Assembly (NCBI GenBank): GCA_025360585.1
Contig: JANYBW010000084.1
Location: 1-64,000, forward strand
DNA: 64,000 bases
Origin: Actinomycetes bacterium
Lineage (GTDB): Bacteria; Actinomycetota; Acidimicrobiia; IMCC26256; PALSA-610
Reading direction: 5' to 3'
The translations under genes were made by a program, and so were the position numbers. Shown here piece by piece: positions 26,746-35,780 of the stretch (position 1 is the first letter of the stretch; the number at the start of each line of letters is the position of its first letter). Under the pieces are notes generated by a model that saw nothing but the letters and a program-made list of their open reading frames with translations, searched no databases and was not told the DNA's origin.

Positions 26746-27468
26746 GTGGCTGCCCCGACGCTCGGCTTCTTTTCGTTCACCGAAATCACCGACCCAACCC
26801 AGCATCAGGCCTACAACGAATGGCATCAACTCGACCATCTGCCTGAGCAGTACACCCTCGACGGCATCGCTCACGGACAACGTTGGGTACTTTCGCCAGA
26901 CTGCCGAGACCTTGCGTTTCGCTTAGATGGGCCGTTCGATCTGATCCACTACGTAACGATGTATCTGCTGGGTGAACCTGCCGCAACGAACCTCCGCGCT
27001 TTCGAGGATCTCGGCGTAGCGATGTACAACGCCAATCGCTTCTTCGCCCGCCGCGTTTCGCATTTGGCGCAACCATTACGTATTGCCACGCAATCAGCTT
27101 CGAGCGCGGCGCGGGTATCGCCTTCCGTCATTCCGTTTCGGCCTCACGACGGAATCTACGTGATTGTAGAAGCGGGCGAGCCGACGCATGACAGCTCGTT
27201 GGCAAAGCGCATCCAAGAGATAGCTGCGGTGGCGGGGGTTTGGAGTTTCCACTCGGCCACAGAACTCGCGTTGGACGATTCACGGTGGCAACATCGCGAC
27301 ATCACCATCACGACGGCGTGGCTCGACCCAGGATTGGAAACCGCGGCGAACACGATCAACGAAGTCCTGTCGGCCGAGACCAACAACAACACCATCGTCG
27401 CTGCGGCGCCATTTCGAGCGATCACGCCTCGGAATTGGGATTGGTTCGACACGACAACGGCTACCTGA
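26746..27468 (+). CDS. EthD-like dimeric alpha/beta-barrel protein, hypothetical
   Basis: 240 aa, GTG start. Two ferredoxin-like halves: first FFSFTEITDP..YNEWHQLDHLPEQ with the conserved HxxDH helix, second starting YVIVEAGEP. The pattern WHQLDHLPEQYTLDGIAHGQRW is common in unassigned actinobacterial proteins of the EthD/DABB type. No catalytic assignment is possible. Confidence 0.6.
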   Translation: MAAPTLGFFSFTEITDPTQHQAYNEWHQLDHLPEQYTLDGIAHGQRWVLSPDCRDLAFRLDGPFDLIHYVTMYLLGEPAATNLRAFEDLGVAMYNANRFFARRVSHLAQPLRIATQSASSAARVSPSVIPFRPHDGIYVIVEAGEPTHDSSLAKRIQEIAAVAGVWSFHSATELALDDSRWQHRDITITTAWLDPGLETAANTINEVLSAETNNNTIVAAAPFRAITPRNWDWFDTTTAT

Positions 27469-27508
27469 TCCATTCGCGCCAGGTGTCGATCGTCTAGAAC
27501 CTTGCCCT

Positions 27509-28357
27509 ATGGCGATTGTGTTGGCGTTGGCTTCAGCATTGGTGTTTGGCGGCGCTGATTTCGCTGGTGGCATCGCGGCTCGCCGCAACGGGAAAACGTT
27601 TCCGATCGTGTATCTGAGTCAGCTCGCGGGTTTGGTCACCGTGTTGATCTTTGCGCCGATGCTCACCAGCACGAATGTGAGGCCGACCGATTTCGCATGG
27701 GGCGGCGCCGCGGGGCTCATTGGATGTATCGGCCTGTTGTTTTTTTATCGTGCGCTCGCAGTTGGGGTGATGAGCATCGTTTCGCCCGTAACCGCGGTCG
27801 TCGCGGCGGTGATTCCGGTTATCGTCGGGTTGGTACAGGGTGAAAGCCCGAGCGGTGTTGCGCTGCTCGGTATCGCGCTCGGCATTGTGGCGCTCTCGCT
27901 GTTTGGTGGCGGCAACGACAAGTCGATGACGAAGATTGATATCGCGCGTTCGCTTGGCCCGGCGGTCATCGCGGGAGTTGGTTTCGGGACGTTCTTTTCG
28001 TTGATTGCCCAGAGCCACAACGGTGCAGGGCTGTGGCCGTTGGTCGCGGCACGTTTGGCTTCGGGCGCGTTGTTGACGGCCGTTGCTATCACCCGCCGCT
28101 CGTGGAGCGAGCTGCGATTGCCAAGCAACGCCTGGCCGACTCTGATCTTGGCCGGATCAGGAGACATCACGGCCAATGCACTGTTTTTGTTGGCTTCTCG
28201 CAAGGGTGATCTCGCGATCGTCGGCGTGATCGCTTCGCTGTACCCCGCGAGCACACTGGTACTGGCACGGTACGTACTCCACGAACGACTTCATGCTTTG
28301 CACCGTGTAGCAATCGGGCTCGCCGGCGCGGCAGTCATTCTCATTGCCAGCGCGTAG
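27509..28357 (+). CDS. EamA-type (DMT superfamily) transporter
   Basis: 282 aa, ten predicted helices in two five-helix EamA repeats; the first begins MAIVLALASALVFGGADF, the second after residue about 140 with LGPAVIAGVGFGTFFSLIA. Likely exports or imports small metabolites. The gene's last codons and stop lie in a 25-bp repeat that continues downstream. Confidence 0.85.
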   Translation: MAIVLALASALVFGGADFAGGIAARRNGKTFPIVYLSQLAGLVTVLIFAPMLTSTNVRPTDFAWGGAAGLIGCIGLLFFYRALAVGVMSIVSPVTAVVAAVIPVIVGLVQGESPSGVALLGIALGIVALSLFGGGNDKSMTKIDIARSLGPAVIAGVGFGTFFSLIAQSHNGAGLWPLVAARLASGALLTAVAITRRSWSELRLPSNAWPTLILAGSGDITANALFLLASRKGDLAIVGVIASLYPASTLVLARYVLHERLHALHRVAIGLAGAAVILIASA

Positions 28358-28420
28358 GCGCAACCAAACGGCCAGCGCGTAGGCGCAACAAAACGGCCAG
28401 CGCGTAGCGCAACGAATAGC
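28346..28420. repeat. 25-bp tandem repeat, three units, starting on the EamA gene end
   Basis: Units 28346-28370, 28371-28395 and a degenerate third to about 28420; core GCCAGCGCGTAGGCGCAAC. The first unit contains the TAG stop of the transporter gene. It fills most of the gap to the next start (28454). Confidence 0.9.
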
Positions 28421-28453
28421 GCGACTTCGCGCTGCGCCTGCGAAGATAGGTGC

Positions 28454-29386
28454 ATGGAAGAAGCATCGATTTGGCTGCGCGAAGTGATCACGCCCTGGGA
28501 CACTTACCTGCATGGCGCCAGTGAGGTCTTGCACTGGGCCAAGACGGAATATCAAGAGGTTTGTATTGTGCAGACTGAAGCATTCGGTAAGAAGCTTTTC
28601 CTTGATGGCATCGTGCAATCGAGTGAGGCCGACGAATTCATCTACCACGAAGCGTTGGTCCAGCCGGCCGCGCTTGCCGTCGGGAATCCGCAACGCGCTT
28701 TGGTGTTGGGCGGGGGCGAAGGTGCCGTGCTGCGCGAGTTGCTGCGGTGGCCTTCGCTTACCGAGGCAGTGATGGTTGATCTCGATGCGGAAGTCGTGGC
28801 AGCATGCCGGATTCATTTGGAAGCTTGGCATCGCGGTTCGTTCGATGATGAGCGCACGACGTTGTTGCACACTGATGCCGTCCAATATTTGCATGATACC
28901 GTCACGCCGTTTGATCTCATCGTGAGCGACATGACCGACCCCGTCGAAGACGGACCATCTACGTTTTGTTTCACGAAAGAATATTTCGAAACGGTCAACG
29001 TGGCGCTCACCGATGAAGGCGTTGTGGCTGTCCAGGCTGGCCCGCTCTCGCCAGTAGAAATCGCGTTGCACGCAAAAGTTCTGCGGACTTTGCAAGCAGT
29101 ATTCCCGTACGTTGTGTCGTATCCCTGCAACGCTGCCGTGTACGGACGGCCGCTAGGGTTCGCGATGGCGAGCCGCACTCCGATCGTTGAACGGTTGATT
29201 CCAACCCGGACACAACCCATCATGGACGCTTCGGGGATTGCTGGGTTGCGCTATATCACCGCGCACGTTGCGCATGGTTTGGTTCCGACTCCACCGTTTG
29301 TACTCGACGCGATCGCAGCAGCGACGACGATCTATACCGATGCGGTACCGCCACAGACGGCACACGCAGCGGGCTGGGAAGCCTGA
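28454..29386 (+). CDS. spermidine/thermospermine-synthase-like aminopropyltransferase
   Basis: 310 aa. SpeE fold: LFLDGIVQSSEADEFIYHE, ALVLGGGEGAVLRE, MVDLDAEVV, LIVSDMTDP. The GGGEG variant (E instead of D) is usual in thermospermine synthases (ACL5 type). It would transfer the aminopropyl group of decarboxylated SAM to a polyamine. No SAM decarboxylase lies in this window. Confidence 0.88.
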   Translation: MEEASIWLREVITPWDTYLHGASEVLHWAKTEYQEVCIVQTEAFGKKLFLDGIVQSSEADEFIYHEALVQPAALAVGNPQRALVLGGGEGAVLRELLRWPSLTEAVMVDLDAEVVAACRIHLEAWHRGSFDDERTTLLHTDAVQYLHDTVTPFDLIVSDMTDPVEDGPSTFCFTKEYFETVNVALTDEGVVAVQAGPLSPVEIALHAKVLRTLQAVFPYVVSYPCNAAVYGRPLGFAMASRTPIVERLIPTRTQPIMDASGIAGLRYITAHVAHGLVPTPPFVLDAIAAATTIYTDAVPPQTAHAAGWEA

Positions 29387-29419
29387 ACGACAGCCGAGCG
29401 AGCACGTAAGGTCCGCTCC

Positions 29420-30265
29420 GTGACTCGAGCGTTTGTCCTTTCTGGCGGAGCGAGCCTCGGTGCCGTCCAAGTCGGCATGCTGTTGGCGCTCGCCGAAGCC
29501 GGTATCTGGCCCGATCTGTTGATCGGCACCAGCGTGGGCGCAATCAACGCTACCTATATTGCCGGGCACCCAACGCCGGATTCGGTTACTGGTCTCGCGA
29601 CCGTTTGGCGGAACCTCAGCCGGGATGCGGTTTTTCCAACCAATCCACTGCTCGGTTTGCGCGGATTCCTCGGTAAGACCGACCATCTCGTGAGCGACAC
29701 CGGTATCCGCAACTTGGTCCGTTCGCACCTCACGTTCGAACGCCTGCAAGACGCGCCGATTCCATTGCACGTCGTCACCACCGACGCGACGTCGGGGGAA
29801 GAGGTCGTGCATTCCTCTGGGCCGGCACTCGATGCGATTGTGGCGAGCGCAAGCATCCCCGGAGTGTTGCCTCCAGTACGCATCAACGGCCGCACGTACA
29901 TTGATGGTGGGATCAGCAACAACGCACCGATTTCAGTGGCTGTCGATCTGGGCGCAACCGAAATTTGGGTGCTTCCTTCAGGGCACGCTTGTGCGATGGG
30001 CGCCCACCCCCGCAGCGCGCTGGCAATGGTGCTGCACTCGATCACATTGTTGGTGCACGGACGACTGGTTTCGGATATTGAACGCTACGAACGCACCACT
30101 GATCTCCGGGTTGTGCCGCCACTGTGCCCGCTCGATGTCAGCCCATCGGATTTTTCCCAAGCCGATCGACTGATTCAGGACGCGTTGATCAGCACGAGGG
30201 CTTGGATCGCGAGTGGGCATTTCGACGGCAACGCGACTGAGCTTTTGCACCCTCACGCCCACTAA
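29420..30265 (+). CDS. patatin-like phospholipase
   Basis: 281 aa, GTG start. SGGASLGAVQVGML oxyanion loop, nucleophile GTSVG (Ser38 region), catalytic Asp in YIDGGISNNAP. Serine-Asp dyad lipid acyl hydrolase. It is a paralogue of the patatin at 57664 with the same GAVQVGML motif. It starts 33 bp after the aminopropyltransferase and may be co-transcribed. Confidence 0.9.
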   Translation: MTRAFVLSGGASLGAVQVGMLLALAEAGIWPDLLIGTSVGAINATYIAGHPTPDSVTGLATVWRNLSRDAVFPTNPLLGLRGFLGKTDHLVSDTGIRNLVRSHLTFERLQDAPIPLHVVTTDATSGEEVVHSSGPALDAIVASASIPGVLPPVRINGRTYIDGGISNNAPISVAVDLGATEIWVLPSGHACAMGAHPRSALAMVLHSITLLVHGRLVSDIERYERTTDLRVVPPLCPLDVSPSDFSQADRLIQDALISTRAWIASGHFDGNATELLHPHAH

Positions 30266-30285
30266 CAGTCGGCCGTTCGTCGAGG

Positions 30286-32955
30286 CTATTCGAGCCCCAG
30301 CGCAGCAGCAATATCTTCGCGGCTCGACACTTGTAACTTCGCGAACACGTTCTGAAGGTGATTATTTACGGTACGTACTGACAAGTTCAGTTCGGCCGCG
30401 ATCAGCTTCGACGGTTTGGCACGCGCAACCAGCTCGCAAATTTCACGTTCGCGATCGGTGAGAACCGCGGCTGCCTTTTCGCGCTGCAAGTGTGGAGTGC
30501 GGATCGCAAAATCGATGAGCTCACCAAGATCGTTTGCTCGCCGTTCCATCTGTGCACTGAAACGAGCATCTCCACTCGAGTGGGCGAACGTCGCCGATCG
30601 CACCGCGGCTTCGGTTGCGTACAGGTTTGCACCGATCGCCGCAAGTTCGTCAGCGGCAGTAGCCATTGTCGCGGCATCGTGATCACGTATGCCTTGCGCG
30701 TACTGCGATTGCGCGGCCACTAGCGCGCCGTCGCAATGTTTGACCACTTCGACGTACCGTTCGCAGAGAAGTTCATCGCTGGTGATGCGAACCGCCTCGA
30801 ACAATGCAATCGCTTCTTGGTCGCGCAACCCGAGCTCCCGCGCTTGATCGGCGGCCGCGACCAAATAGCTCCGTGCATCTTGAATTCGCCCGTTGGACAC
30901 CGATGCCCATGCCCGTGCACGCGCAAGATCGGCGCAATACAACTTGAACCACGGAATATTGCCCGCGTCGAGCTCTCCAGACATCTGTTCCGCGAGTTCA
31001 GCATCGCCCAACAACGCTTCACACATGATGAGGCCGCTCAACGCCAGCTGCTCACCAATGCTTTGCCCAGCTGACCGCGCCACGGCGAGGTTCTCGCGCA
31101 GCCACGACCGAGCTTCAACTACTTGTCCGCGCAGCAACGCGAGTCGGCCGCGCATAAGCGCGAACCACATCTGCCCGATCGGAATGCGTTCCGAGACTGC
31201 AGTGTCGTACCCAAACTGTGCGATCGTCTCCGCTTCATCGAAACGACCAAGGTTGCTGAGCATCAGCACCTTCGCAGCCATGTGGTTACCGGCGTTGGCG
31301 ATTGCGAACGGGCGATCGATCGCAAGGTGGGCCGAGAATCCCACGTCACACGTTGCTGCTGCGGCTTCGTATTGGCCCATCGCGTTTTGCGCAGGAGCCA
31401 GGGTCAGGCTCCGCGCCGCGATCGAATAGTTCGTTCCGGTTTGCGCGACGGAATCCAATAACTGCATCGTCGCGGCAACGTTGCCCATCCATAAATGCGC
31501 TGAAGCGACGTGCGACCACAATTCGGCCGAGGCTTCACCGTTCGAGCGTTCAGCGGCCTCGGTGGCGTGTTCGATCGCTGCATCGGGCAACAACAGACCC
31601 CAGAACAAATTGATGGCTCTAACCGAAGCGATCGCCAACCCGTGCGTCGCTGTGGGCGATGCTTGCGCAGCGCGGCTCAAGACCTGTTCGGCTTCTGCGA
31701 ACTCGCCAGTTTCGTAGAGAGCTTCACCCAACAAGATACTGGCCATCGAGTGTGGCCCGTCGCGCAGCGCAACCCTCGTCAGCCGTTCCACCATCGCAAA
31801 ATCGTTGGCGTGGCGCGCCAGACGTGCTGCCTGGACCAATTCATCGAGTCCGGCCATTCCGGTGCCGTCGAGCTGGTACTGCACAATTCGCAAGGGGTCG
31901 TTGCGACGTCGGCTCCCGTATTGCGCAATCCTCTGCGCGTGTTCCGCGGAGAGCGCCCGGCGCCCTATTGCAGTCACCCGGTTACGAACCACTTCGCTAT
32001 ACACCGGGTGCGCAATCCGGCAATCAAATCGACGCTGCGATACTTCGATGCGAATCAGGCCGGCTCGTTCGAGATGTTCCAACACCTCCCCGCAACGGGC
32101 TTCAGCATCGGCCAATCCCACAACATCGCCGACTGCGAGATATTCCAATGCGGTTGTGGCTTCATCACTCAGTGTGGCGAGACGACGACCGACGACCTCC
32201 ACCAGTTCATCGGTAGCGAACAAAGCGCCATCGAGCCGCCATACTCCACCGATTTGATGCAGCGCGCCAGAGGTCAGCGCGCCGAGGACGAGTTCACGTA
32301 GGTACAGCGGGTTGCCGTTACTCGCAACGGCGAATCGCGCCGCACCGGTTCGCTCGATCGGACTTCCCAGCGCTTCTTCAACGATCTCAATCGAAACTCG
32401 CTGATCGAGTTCCCGCAAATCAACAACTTCCGCGCGTTCGCCCCGCCACAAGGCCTCGACACTTTCCGGCACCGGCTCGCTGCTGCGCACCGTCGCCACG
32501 AGGAACAGGGCTCGACTTGCAAGCAATGGTGCCAGCAGCATGGCGGACGTCTCATCGAGCAAATGAATGTCATCGATAACCAAAAGCCGCTCACCCGAAG
32601 GCGTCTCCGCTATGGACGCACGAACTTGCTGAAACAACGCAGTCAAATCCGTGGCCGGATCGAATGGCGGCAACAGATGCATCAAGGCACCAAGTGGCAG
32701 GCCGCGGGTTGCATGAGTGGCGATCGTGTACTGAACGTCCGCGGACTCGGCTCCGCGGCGCCGCGCACATTCGGATGCGAGGCGCGATTTTCCAACGCCT
32801 GCGTCGCCGCGAAGGACCAGCACACTCACTTCTGGATTGTGCATCGCGGCTAGGCACCGCGCCAGCTCGGCGTCACGCCCCAACAGAGGCCAAATGCCGG
32901 GAGCCGCTACTGGTTTACTCACCACTGGAACGTACCCCATCCCCATCTTGTTCAC
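30286..32955 (-). CDS. LuxR-family transcriptional regulator with AAA ATPase (LAL type)
   Basis: 889 aa. Walker A GDAGVGKS (50-57), Walker B LLVIDD (124-129), TPR-like helical middle (about 340-800) and a C-terminal HTH starting LTDREREICELVARAKPSKLIAAELN with VRTVNNHLQNVFAKL. The family senses small ligands or protein partners and activates adjacent pathways. Convergent with the patatin. Its start faces the atypical P450 across 177 bp almost completely filled by a dispersed repeat. Confidence 0.92.
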   Translation of the reverse strand: MNKMGMGYVPVVSKPVAAPGIWPLLGRDAELARCLAAMHNPEVSVLVLRGDAGVGKSRLASECARRRGAESADVQYTIATHATRGLPLGALMHLLPPFDPATDLTALFQQVRASIAETPSGERLLVIDDIHLLDETSAMLLAPLLASRALFLVATVRSSEPVPESVEALWRGERAEVVDLRELDQRVSIEIVEEALGSPIERTGAARFAVASNGNPLYLRELVLGALTSGALHQIGGVWRLDGALFATDELVEVVGRRLATLSDEATTALEYLAVGDVVGLADAEARCGEVLEHLERAGLIRIEVSQRRFDCRIAHPVYSEVVRNRVTAIGRRALSAEHAQRIAQYGSRRRNDPLRIVQYQLDGTGMAGLDELVQAARLARHANDFAMVERLTRVALRDGPHSMASILLGEALYETGEFAEAEQVLSRAAQASPTATHGLAIASVRAINLFWGLLLPDAAIEHATEAAERSNGEASAELWSHVASAHLWMGNVAATMQLLDSVAQTGTNYSIAARSLTLAPAQNAMGQYEAAAATCDVGFSAHLAIDRPFAIANAGNHMAAKVLMLSNLGRFDEAETIAQFGYDTAVSERIPIGQMWFALMRGRLALLRGQVVEARSWLRENLAVARSAGQSIGEQLALSGLIMCEALLGDAELAEQMSGELDAGNIPWFKLYCADLARARAWASVSNGRIQDARSYLVAAADQARELGLRDQEAIALFEAVRITSDELLCERYVEVVKHCDGALVAAQSQYAQGIRDHDAATMATAADELAAIGANLYATEAAVRSATFAHSSGDARFSAQMERRANDLGELIDFAIRTPHLQREKAAAVLTDREREICELVARAKPSKLIAAELNLSVRTVNNHLQNVFAKLQVSSREDIAAALGLE

Positions 32956-32965
32956 TGCGCCGCAC

Positions 32966-33116
32966 GAGGGCGCGCCAAAAGACGACGGATTCTGGCTAAT
33001 CTCGACGAAGCGCGGCGCCGCCCGTGGCCCGAGCGGCCCCAGAGCGCAGCGACGAGAGCGCGAAACTGGATTCTTGCATTGGATTAACTCTCACCCATCG
33101 ACGCGCGTTCCTAAGC
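32966..33116 (+). repeat. dispersed intergenic element, copy A (about 151 bp)
   Basis: Starts GAGGGCGCGCCAAAAG and ends near GACGCGCGTTCCTAAGC. It aligns along its whole length with 42707-42935 (copy B, same strand) at high identity. Contains a single AGAGCGCAGCGACGAGAGCG unit. It occupies the divergent promoter region between the LAL regulator and the atypical P450. Confidence 0.85.
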
Positions 33117-33132
33117 ATGGTAATTGTGAAGT

Positions 33133-34443
33133 ATGAACAACGAACCGTTCGTCAAGACAACAACGGTCGCCGAGCTCGGCCGTGTGAGTTTCGAGCTGCC
33201 GTGGGATAGCCACGACGCGCCCGATCCCGTGGCCGCACTCACAGCAGCACGTGCAAAACATGGCGATACGTTCACGTTGCAATCAGGCGAAACCCAATAC
33301 GTGATGATCTTTTCCGCCGCTGCACTCGAAGCGTTTTACGAGCTTCCGGAGCGTGTTGCGAGTAAGGGGCTCGCCGACTACCGGATGTTGTTGCGCAAAC
33401 TCCCCGAGGTGTTGTTCAACGGCCGCCGGACATTCGCGCACGATCTCTTCGGCGCCACGGAGGTCACCGGTTACCTCCCCAACGTGGACCATGCAATCGC
33501 GCTGGGAATCACGGAACTCCAGCGAGACATCACCGGGGTCACCGGCATCACCGGCATCGGCGACGAGGGCCTTGGCGGCAATGCCGGCGATGCCGTCGTC
33601 GATGTCTTCGGGTTCGCTCGGCGCCTCGGTCATCGCATTGGAATCACCAGTTGGTTCGGCAAGGACGCACCCTTCGAGGAACTCGTTGCACTGCTTGATC
33701 AACTCGACGGCGCCGATGCGTTCGTTCATCCCGAAGCAATGATCGGACGCGAACCGGGAATGGAACTGGCGGCGATGGCAGAAGTCGCCAACATCGTTCA
33801 ACAACTGTTGGACAATCCCGATCGAACGCCGAGCTTCTTCGATGTGGTCGCACAGCGGTGGCACGACACCCACGGCGAAGCGCGCGCAACAGGTATCGCG
33901 TACGACCTCATTTTGTTGCATATAGCAACGATGACGAATCTTTTCGCCGCAATCGGTTGGGCGCTGAGCTGTGCGGCTCGCTACCCGAATGATGCTGGCG
34001 ATCTTGACCGCCTTGCCCTTGAGGCGATTCGGCTCGGTCAACGCTCGATCATTACCCGCGAAGTTCTTTGTCCAACGACTCTTTTCGATGGCGTGCAAGT
34101 AATCGAGCTCAAGGCCGGAATGATGCTGGCAACGATGGCGCCGGTCACAAATCGAGCGATCTCGGCGGGGGCCCGAGCCGATGGCAATACCTTCGACCCG
34201 TCGCGTTGGGCCGGGCCCGCGTTACGCAATGACGTGACCGTAGCAACGTTCGGACATGGCGAACATCGGTGTCCCGCGCAACGGTTCTCGATGCTGGCGA
34301 TCACCCGAACCGTGAGTGCAGTCCTGCGCGCGTTCGAAATCAGTGCGGAATTCGACGGTATCGAACCATTGCCCTTGCAGGTTGGGGGCATCGCGCGGCC
34401 GGCACACGAATGTCTCATTCGATATCGCCCTCGCACCACCTAG
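33133..34443 (+). CDS. atypical cytochrome P450
   Basis: 436 aa. Heme loop ATFGHGEHRCPAQRFS with ligand Cys380, ExxR as EAIR (297-300). The I-helix region reads HIATMTNLFAAIG, lacking the acid-Thr pair used for proton delivery. This divergent pattern resembles CYP51/CYP8-like or P450-isomerase enzymes (CYP74, prostacyclin synthase) that do not need external electrons, so an isomerase or dehydratase activity is possible. Residues about 134-152 are a Gly/Thr-rich loop made by short repeats. Divergent from the LAL regulator. Confidence 0.82.
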   Translation: MNNEPFVKTTTVAELGRVSFELPWDSHDAPDPVAALTAARAKHGDTFTLQSGETQYVMIFSAAALEAFYELPERVASKGLADYRMLLRKLPEVLFNGRRTFAHDLFGATEVTGYLPNVDHAIALGITELQRDITGVTGITGIGDEGLGGNAGDAVVDVFGFARRLGHRIGITSWFGKDAPFEELVALLDQLDGADAFVHPEAMIGREPGMELAAMAEVANIVQQLLDNPDRTPSFFDVVAQRWHDTHGEARATGIAYDLILLHIATMTNLFAAIGWALSCAARYPNDAGDLDRLALEAIRLGQRSIITREVLCPTTLFDGVQVIELKAGMMLATMAPVTNRAISAGARADGNTFDPSRWAGPALRNDVTVATFGHGEHRCPAQRFSMLAITRTVSAVLRAFEISAEFDGIEPLPLQVGGIARPAHECLIRYRPRTT

Positions 34444-34478
34444 CGCTCATTCCTGCGCCGCGGTCGTGACGATGGGTT

Positions 34479-35654
34479 CTACGGCGCCAAAACGTTGAGC
34501 TCGCGTGTGTTGTCGCGCAAGATCAGCTGACGATCAGCATCATTGAACTCTTTGAGTTCCGAGACGTAATCCAGTGGGCGGGGCATACCTTCGATGTGCG
34601 GCCAGTCGCTGCCGAAAATCACGCGATTTGCGCCCATTAGCTCAGCTATTTCGTTGGGGTCGTCTTCCCAGAACGGGTTGATCCAAACGTTGCGTCGAAA
34701 GCTCTCAACCGGATCCTCACGGAAGTAACCAGGCATCTTTTTGGAAGTGGACCGCAGTTTGTCGAAGAGCTCGCCCAGGAATGTCGAGCCGTTTTCGACC
34801 GACGCAATTCGAACGTTCGGGAAACGATCGAACAGCTTCTCGAACGCGAGCGTGATCAGAAAATCAAACGCTGCCCGTTCAATATTGAACGACTTTATCG
34901 ACGGTTTCCAACTGCCCGTCGAAAACGACGCACCAAAGCCATCATCGGCGTAGCCATTCGAGGAAACACCGCTATCGCCCGCGTGCACCACAACCGTTAT
35001 GCCGCTTTCATTGACCCGCGCCCAAAACGGATCGAAGTAGGGATCGCTCGGCGTCTTGTAACCACTCGGTGTGCACACCGCGGACGGTCGCATCACAACA
35101 ACCCGTGCACCATTCGCCAACGCCCATTCAAGTTCGTTGCACGCCCAATCGATGTCGGCGAGGCTGATGTACGGCGCCGCAAAAATCTTGTTTTGGTACG
35201 CGAATCCCCAGTCTTCGCTGAGCCACTGGTTGAACGCACGGAAGGTCGTCGTCACTGCGAAGCTGTCGTGCTTCAACAGCTCTTCGTAGAGCACGCCAAG
35301 CGTCGGAAACAACCAGATCGCTTCGAGGCCGAATTCGTCCATGCGAGCAACTCGTGCGTCGCGGTCGCGATATTCAGCGGGAATCGGCTCGCGGTCCATA
35401 AGGAATTCCATTGGATTTCTACCGTCGGGATTGCCACGGAAATACTCGTGCATCGCGCCGGCCTTGGCGATCGGCGTGAACGTCGGGTTCGTGACGGCGT
35501 GGCTCACGCGCCCCCCGACCACGTGATACTGCCGACCATTGATCTCAGCCCACTGCACACAGCGACCGCCGAGGCGCGGATCCAGATGCCGGGTAAACGC
35601 ATCGAGGGCTTCGTAGTAGTGATTGTCGCAGTCGAACGCCAAGTAATCGATCAT
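34479..35654 (-). CDS. amidohydrolase-2 family metal-dependent hydrolase
   Basis: 391 aa TIM-barrel hydrolase. FDCDNHYYE (first metal-binding D-x-H, variant DNH), VVVHAGDSG (His strand 6) and FGSDWPH (catalytic Asp on strand 8). The family includes decarboxylases (ACMSD, LigW-like) and lactonases. Actinobacterial members of this length are often uncharacterised. Convergent with the P450 by 35 bp, divergent from the oxygenase set by 126 bp carrying a palindrome. Confidence 0.85.
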   Translation of the reverse strand: MIDYLAFDCDNHYYEALDAFTRHLDPRLGGRCVQWAEINGRQYHVVGGRVSHAVTNPTFTPIAKAGAMHEYFRGNPDGRNPMEFLMDREPIPAEYRDRDARVARMDEFGLEAIWLFPTLGVLYEELLKHDSFAVTTTFRAFNQWLSEDWGFAYQNKIFAAPYISLADIDWACNELEWALANGARVVVMRPSAVCTPSGYKTPSDPYFDPFWARVNESGITVVVHAGDSGVSSNGYADDGFGASFSTGSWKPSIKSFNIERAAFDFLITLAFEKLFDRFPNVRIASVENGSTFLGELFDKLRSTSKKMPGYFREDPVESFRRNVWINPFWEDDPNEIAELMGANRVIFGSDWPHIEGMPRPLDYVSELKEFNDADRQLILRDNTRELNVLAP

Positions 35655-35667
35655 CCCCCAAGGTTAC

Positions 35668-35713
35668 CTGTGTCCCACTGTTATTCCATAGGTGGAATAA
35701 CAGTGGGACACAG
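35668..35713. repeat. dispersed perfect palindrome, copy 1
   Basis: 21-bp perfect arms (35668-35688 and 35693-35713) around loop TAGG. Arms read CTGTGTCCCACTG then TTATTCCA. Same family as 55731-55780 and 59970-60013, with paired substitutions that keep the stem. Lies in the divergent region between the amidohydrolase and the IPNS-like oxygenase. Confidence 0.95.
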
Positions 35714-35780
35714 TGAGAGACTGGCTGGGGTATCGGTAACTGGTTGCCGGAAACGGCTGCGCGAGTTGGAGGCGAACGAC

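Noticed and set aside
34983-35780. Long N-terminal extension of the IPNS-like oxygenase
   Set aside because: It is antisense to the amidohydrolase and crosses the palindrome; family similarity begins at 35781.
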